Shown: positions 60,501-64,000 of the stretch, piece after piece | Position numbering within the stretch: the stretch's first letter is position 1 | Layout of the letters: each line of letters opens with the position of its first letter | DNA from: Cladobotryum mycophilum | Taxonomy: Eukaryota; Ascomycota; Sordariomycetes; Hypocreales; Hypocreaceae | Assembly (NCBI GenBank): GCA_036429605.1 | Contig: CM071590.1 | Span: 2,728,001-2,792,000 of the forward strand | DNA length: 64,000 nucleotides | Reading direction: 5' to 3' | Position numbers and translations under genes: made by a program | The notes under the pieces: model-generated | The model's database searches: none | The model's input: the letters and a program-made list of their open reading frames with translations, nothing else | What the model was told of the DNA's origin: nothing

Positions 60501-62175
60501 GTCGACGAGATTGAGCTTGACAGCGGCGTGCGGGAGGGAGTCTAGATGATACTGCGAGCGAGCGAACTGACTGACTGACTAGCTGGCAAAGGAGGACAGC
60601 GCGGGGCTCAGGGCGGGAGACGGACCGTCATCTGAGCCCTGATTGAGTTGGACAGCTCGCAAGAGATGCTTGAGTAGCGATGAGCAAACGTATGCAGTGA
60701 TTGACGGCCGCGATGGAGGAAGACGAAAGACGAAGACTAGCCATCCGTGAACAAAGACTGGGGAGGTGTAGATGGTAATAATGTTGAGCGCGGCGCATGC
60801 CTACCCTCTATGTCACACGCGCCGACAGGTGGTACTATTTACAGGTACCGTACAGGGCAGTTTAGGGTTAGATCAGCAGGACCGCAGTGTAGGCAGTACA
60901 GCTGGAGCCGCGCGGTCTACAAAGGGTATTACCCGGTTACAGTGAGGATTAGGGGGCCCAGAGTTCTGCGGTGCCAGGTAGACACGATGAAACGGGGCTC
61001 CAGCTGTTGTGTGAGGGGGGACAATGGCCTTAGTGGATATAGAAGACTACCTAGCCTGGAAGCCCGTTGTGGTCTGGGGGTTCTCCGGATGACCGACTGC
61101 TCCATAAAGCCCTGTAAATGCTTCCACCTAAATTGCATCCATGGATCTTAGCTAGACAAGACGTGGATGTTGTAAAAATAAAATAAAGGCCAGGTGCAGG
61201 TAAATAGACTGAGGTGAGTTATCTAGGTAGATACGAACAAGAATGTATGTATGTATGTATGTATGTATGTATGTATGTATGTATGGATGGATGGATGTAT
61301 TCTATTTCGCAAGATCTACCATACAAGGCGATAAGTCATGCGTCCATAAATTGTATGTCATGTCGCTGATGAACGGTATTAAAGAGCCATAGATGCATGG
61401 ATCTGTTGCACATCCCAGATCCAGCAATCCACGACCTGCATGGCAGGTGCATTTCTTCCGGCAGTTACTGACGCTCTAATCTAGCGGACTCAGCAAACGC
61501 CTTCTGAATACGGACTCACAGGGGGAGAAGCATATAGCGGGGTCAAGTACACCTACCTGTAATATCCATGTAATATCTTGTCCTGTCTTGTGTCTCCTTG
61601 ATTGAGGCGTCACCTTGTCATGAGCCTCGTATCCATGGATCTATTTCGAGGTTCCTATCAAAGATTACATGTTCCTATGTGAATAAGAGTGAGAGAGAGG
61701 GTGAGAGAGAGAAAAAGAACGTGGAGCTCTTTCAGTCAGCTCAGGAGACTGCGCCTACATGTTTCACTCGATTTCTTGGTAGTGGGACTTGGAACTGACA
61801 CCAGCATAAATCGTCAGGAGTGCTCTCTGAGCGATAGGAGAGGCTAGCACTACTAAAAACAGATGACGTTGTGGCACGCCCTGATTCTGTCGCACCTAAC
61901 GCACCTCTCAACCAGCAATCTGGCACTCCCAAATCCAAGCCAAACGTCGTCCGCACCGATCGACTGACCGCAATAATCTCCCCATTGTCGAACATCACAC
62001 CTCTCCCATCTCCTTTTCCGAAAGCAACAACTGCCCATCACAAACTCAACATTAAAGCCGCCCCCTCTCGCTGTCGGCTTCTCTTTTATAACCCTTACTT
62101 CTAGCTCGGCTATGTGGCTGAGCATGCCCCTCGGACTTGGGCATCACGTTGCCTGCTGAAGTGGTCGCAATCGCA
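60501..62175. repeat. 1.7-kb divergent spacer with a (GTAT)n microsatellite
   Basis: Shared upstream region of the Csx2 and Ync13-like genes. Holds a (GTAT)n run of about 10 units (61243-61283) followed by GGAT units. No gene seen. Confidence 0.5.
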
Positions 62176-64000
62176 ATGTCATCAGCTTCGCGTCAATCAT
62201 GGCAGCCTGGCCGGAGACTCAACGGCAGCAAGGATATGGGAAGAGCACGGGCACAATCCTCAGCACAACTTGCCGTCGACCACGACGAGGCTCGCAGCTT
62301 CGCCTTGCGCACCGCATACCTCCACTATCTATTGCAGCCCAAAGCTAAACGAAAGCAATACGTTGCTGCTCCGAAGCAGCCAGCTCGATCGCATACCAGC
62401 GTGGGACAATTAGTCCAGGAATATGTGTCAGGAAGCACAAGCCTCAAACTCCCCCACAGCTTCGCAACCCCTCTGCTTGACCGTGTGGGTGGTGTTCTCA
62501 GGGGCAGCGAGATCCTGCCAGGCTACAGCGATGCAGCCGTCAAGAGAAGCTTTGCGGAGGCCTATACGGCGTTTTCCGAAAAGAACTTTCGCAAAACTAT
62601 CGAAAAGGAAAGAAAGTTTGAGCCACTGGTCCTCATCTTTTACTCGGCGGCGACAAAGGCAGCCCAAAAGGGGAGGGCGCCCGATGACGACTCGTGGAAG
62701 ATGCTCCCAGATCGCCACCTTGCCATGTTCGTGAGGCTTACCGTAAGCATACTTCGAGATCAAGGCCACGATCGGGATCGACCAGAGCTCATGTCTAAGC
62801 TCAGCACATTAGAGAGTAAACTTCTCAAAAATGATCAGAATTTGGTTGGTAATGGTTCTGATGGCACTGGCACCACGATCGAAGTGATTGTGCCCCTCAG
62901 TTATGAAGTCAAGGACATGCCCATGGTGCAAGTAGTTGCAAGTATATTTGGCCTGGGTCTTTCTAATGTTCAAGCCGAAGTCAATGAATATCGAAACACC
63001 TGGACAGAGGAGGCTGCGCTCAAGGATCTCAAGTCCTACCAGCAGCGTCTCAACTCTGATTTGCCCGGTGCCCTGAGAAGCAACGATTTCGATGTGGAAG
63101 ATGCCTTCTGCGAGTGGAAAAAGACCGAGGCTCCGCAGCTTTCCCAAATGATGATGGATATACTCATGGCCAAACCCGAATTGGCCAAAACAAAAACCGG
63201 TCCTATCGACAAGCCATTGCCAAGTCGACCACAGTCCATGTACGCTGAAGATCAGGCATATGCAGATCTCAGCCGTGCACTCTCCGGTACAGAGGATGCG
63301 TCTTTTGACCCATCAATCAGTCTTGCATCTCTGAACATTGGCGATTCGTCACCTAGCATCAGAGCTGTCGACGAGACCATTTACACTTTTACTCCCCCAA
63401 ATCCCAGAGCATTTTATAAGTACATTCTTCAGCAAGCCATGACCTTTGATCAAATCCACGCTGATCCCAACATGGACTTTCAACCACTTTCAAAGCAGTC
63501 CGTAGAGCTTCTTACTGAACTCTGTGTACGGTGGAGAATCCCTCAATTTTCGCGACTCATCGTCCTTCTTGAAGCAGCGGCACGCAAGTTCCTAGACCAA
63601 GAAATAGTTCCCGAGGACCTTGACACGGTCTTTGATTTGATCAAGGGCCCACAGCCAGAAGCGAAGAAGGCTCCCCATATATATCAGTACACCGCACCCC
63701 TGACTGAGTTTGAGCCGAGCCGTTGGACTATGCATGATTTTGCCGTCTACCAACATACACTCCACAGTCTCCACGATGCGCTGTTGCGGGAGCTCTACGA
63801 CCTCTTGGAGGCCTGTTATGACACAAAACCTCCTAACATTGGGGCCGTTATGTGTCTTCTTGAGGATCATATTGGGAATGATCCGACATATTCCCCGCGG
63901 CCAGATGCTTTAGCCCAGTTTAAGCAACACCTCACAGAGTGTCTGGCTCACAAGGCAGCAGATATTTACCGCGAGCATATGCAGAAAACCATACCAGAAC
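62176..64000 (+). CDS. UNC13/Munc13-like protein, fungal Ync13 family; 5' part, runs off the right edge
   Basis: Fungal Ync13 proteins join exocytosis and endocytosis at growth and division sites. The frame from ATG 62176 stays open to the window end (608 codons, no stop, no intron needed). Family marks include SFALRTAYLHYLLQPKAKRK, then a helical block with EKERKFEPLVLIFYSAATKAAQKGRAPDDDSWKMLPDRH, which matches the N-terminal region of fungal C2/MHD proteins. Expected C2 and MHD domains would lie beyond the window. Identification is by remembered family texture, so it is good but not certain; only the N-terminal part is seen. Confidence 0.8.
   Translation, partial: MSSASRQSWQPGRRLNGSKDMGRARAQSSAQLAVDHDEARSFALRTAYLHYLLQPKAKRKQYVAAPKQPARSHTSVGQLVQEYVSGSTSLKLPHSFATPLLDRVGGVLRGSEILPGYSDAAVKRSFAEAYTAFSEKNFRKTIEKERKFEPLVLIFYSAATKAAQKGRAPDDDSWKMLPDRHLAMFVRLTVSILRDQGHDRDRPELMSKLSTLESKLLKNDQNLVGNGSDGTGTTIEVIVPLSYEVKDMPMVQVVASIFGLGLSNVQAEVNEYRNTWTEEAALKDLKSYQQRLNSDLPGALRSNDFDVEDAFCEWKKTEAPQLSQMMMDILMAKPELAKTKTGPIDKPLPSRPQSMYAEDQAYADLSRALSGTEDASFDPSISLASLNIGDSSPSIRAVDETIYTFTPPNPRAFYKYILQQAMTFDQIHADPNMDFQPLSKQSVELLTELCVRWRIPQFSRLIVLLEAAARKFLDQEIVPEDLDTVFDLIKGPQPEAKKAPHIYQYTAPLTEFEPSRWTMHDFAVYQHTLHSLHDALLRELYDLLEACYDTKPPNIGAVMCLLEDHIGNDPTYSPRPDALAQFKQHLTECLAHKAADIYREHMQKTIPE

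Noticed and set aside
1..64000. CRISPR arrays, bacterial operons, biosynthetic gene cluster or rRNA genes
   Set aside because: No spaced direct repeats, no PKS/NRPS/terpene-type enzymes and no rRNA sequence were seen; gene structure is fungal throughout.

Overview
This is a window of nuclear DNA from a filamentous ascomycete (Pezizomycotina; a Sordariomycete, plausibly Hypocreales). The evidence is short GT-AG introns (about 50-85 nt) with GTANGT donors and CTAAC-type branch sites, fungal protein families such as Erj5, Cgr1, a Lec1-like PX protein and Csx2, and a Tc1-type transposon littered with stop codons in the manner of repeat-induced point mutation (RIP). The strain or species cannot be named from sequence alone.

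Layout, left to right: the 5' part of a Ydj1/Mas5 type I DnaJ gene (minus); a CLIP-170 homologue (minus); a membrane-anchored ARM-like protein and NOP14 back to back over a 290-bp shared promoter; an initiator tRNA-Met gene interrupted by an mRNA-type intron; a small frameshifted zinc-finger-like ORF; an Erj5-like ER J-protein; an orphan membrane protein; a GRF zinc-finger protein; a Lec1/Ypr097w-type PX protein; a tail-anchored coiled-coil protein; CGR1; a large Pro/Ser-rich protein; a small SR-rich membrane protein; a GPATCH11-like G-patch protein; an AT-hook/coiled-coil protein; an Hsp70-like gene with one in-frame TAG; a four-helix MARVEL-like protein; a PAQR/Izh receptor; eIF3m; a Chk2/PRD-4 kinase; a 1.57-kb RIP-damaged Tc1/mariner element; a Csx2-type BAR-PH-ArfGAP protein; and the 5' part of a Ync13/UNC13-like gene running off the right edge.

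Most protein genes are housekeeping: chaperoning (Mas5, Erj5, Hsp70-like), ribosome production and translation (Nop14, Cgr1, eIF3m, initiator tRNA), microtubule tips (CLIP-170), lipid and vesicle traffic (Lec1-like, Csx2, Ync13) and genome checkpoint (Chk2). They do not form a biosynthetic cluster or an operon-like unit. Long gene-poor stretches (up to 4.1 kb) separate some of them.

The most unusual items are: (1) a structurally perfect initiator tRNA-Met gene whose only interruption is a 56-nt insert between positions 26 and 27 that carries spliceosomal signals (GTATGT, GCTAAC, ACAG) rather than a canonical 37/38 tRNA intron; (2) an otherwise intact nine-exon Hsp70-like gene with a single TAG where a conserved Trp (TGG) is expected, which fits the known UAG-to-UGG A-to-I mRNA editing of Sordariomycetes; and (3) four apparent frameshifts, each one base short in a homopolymer, which look like a systematic sequencing artefact.
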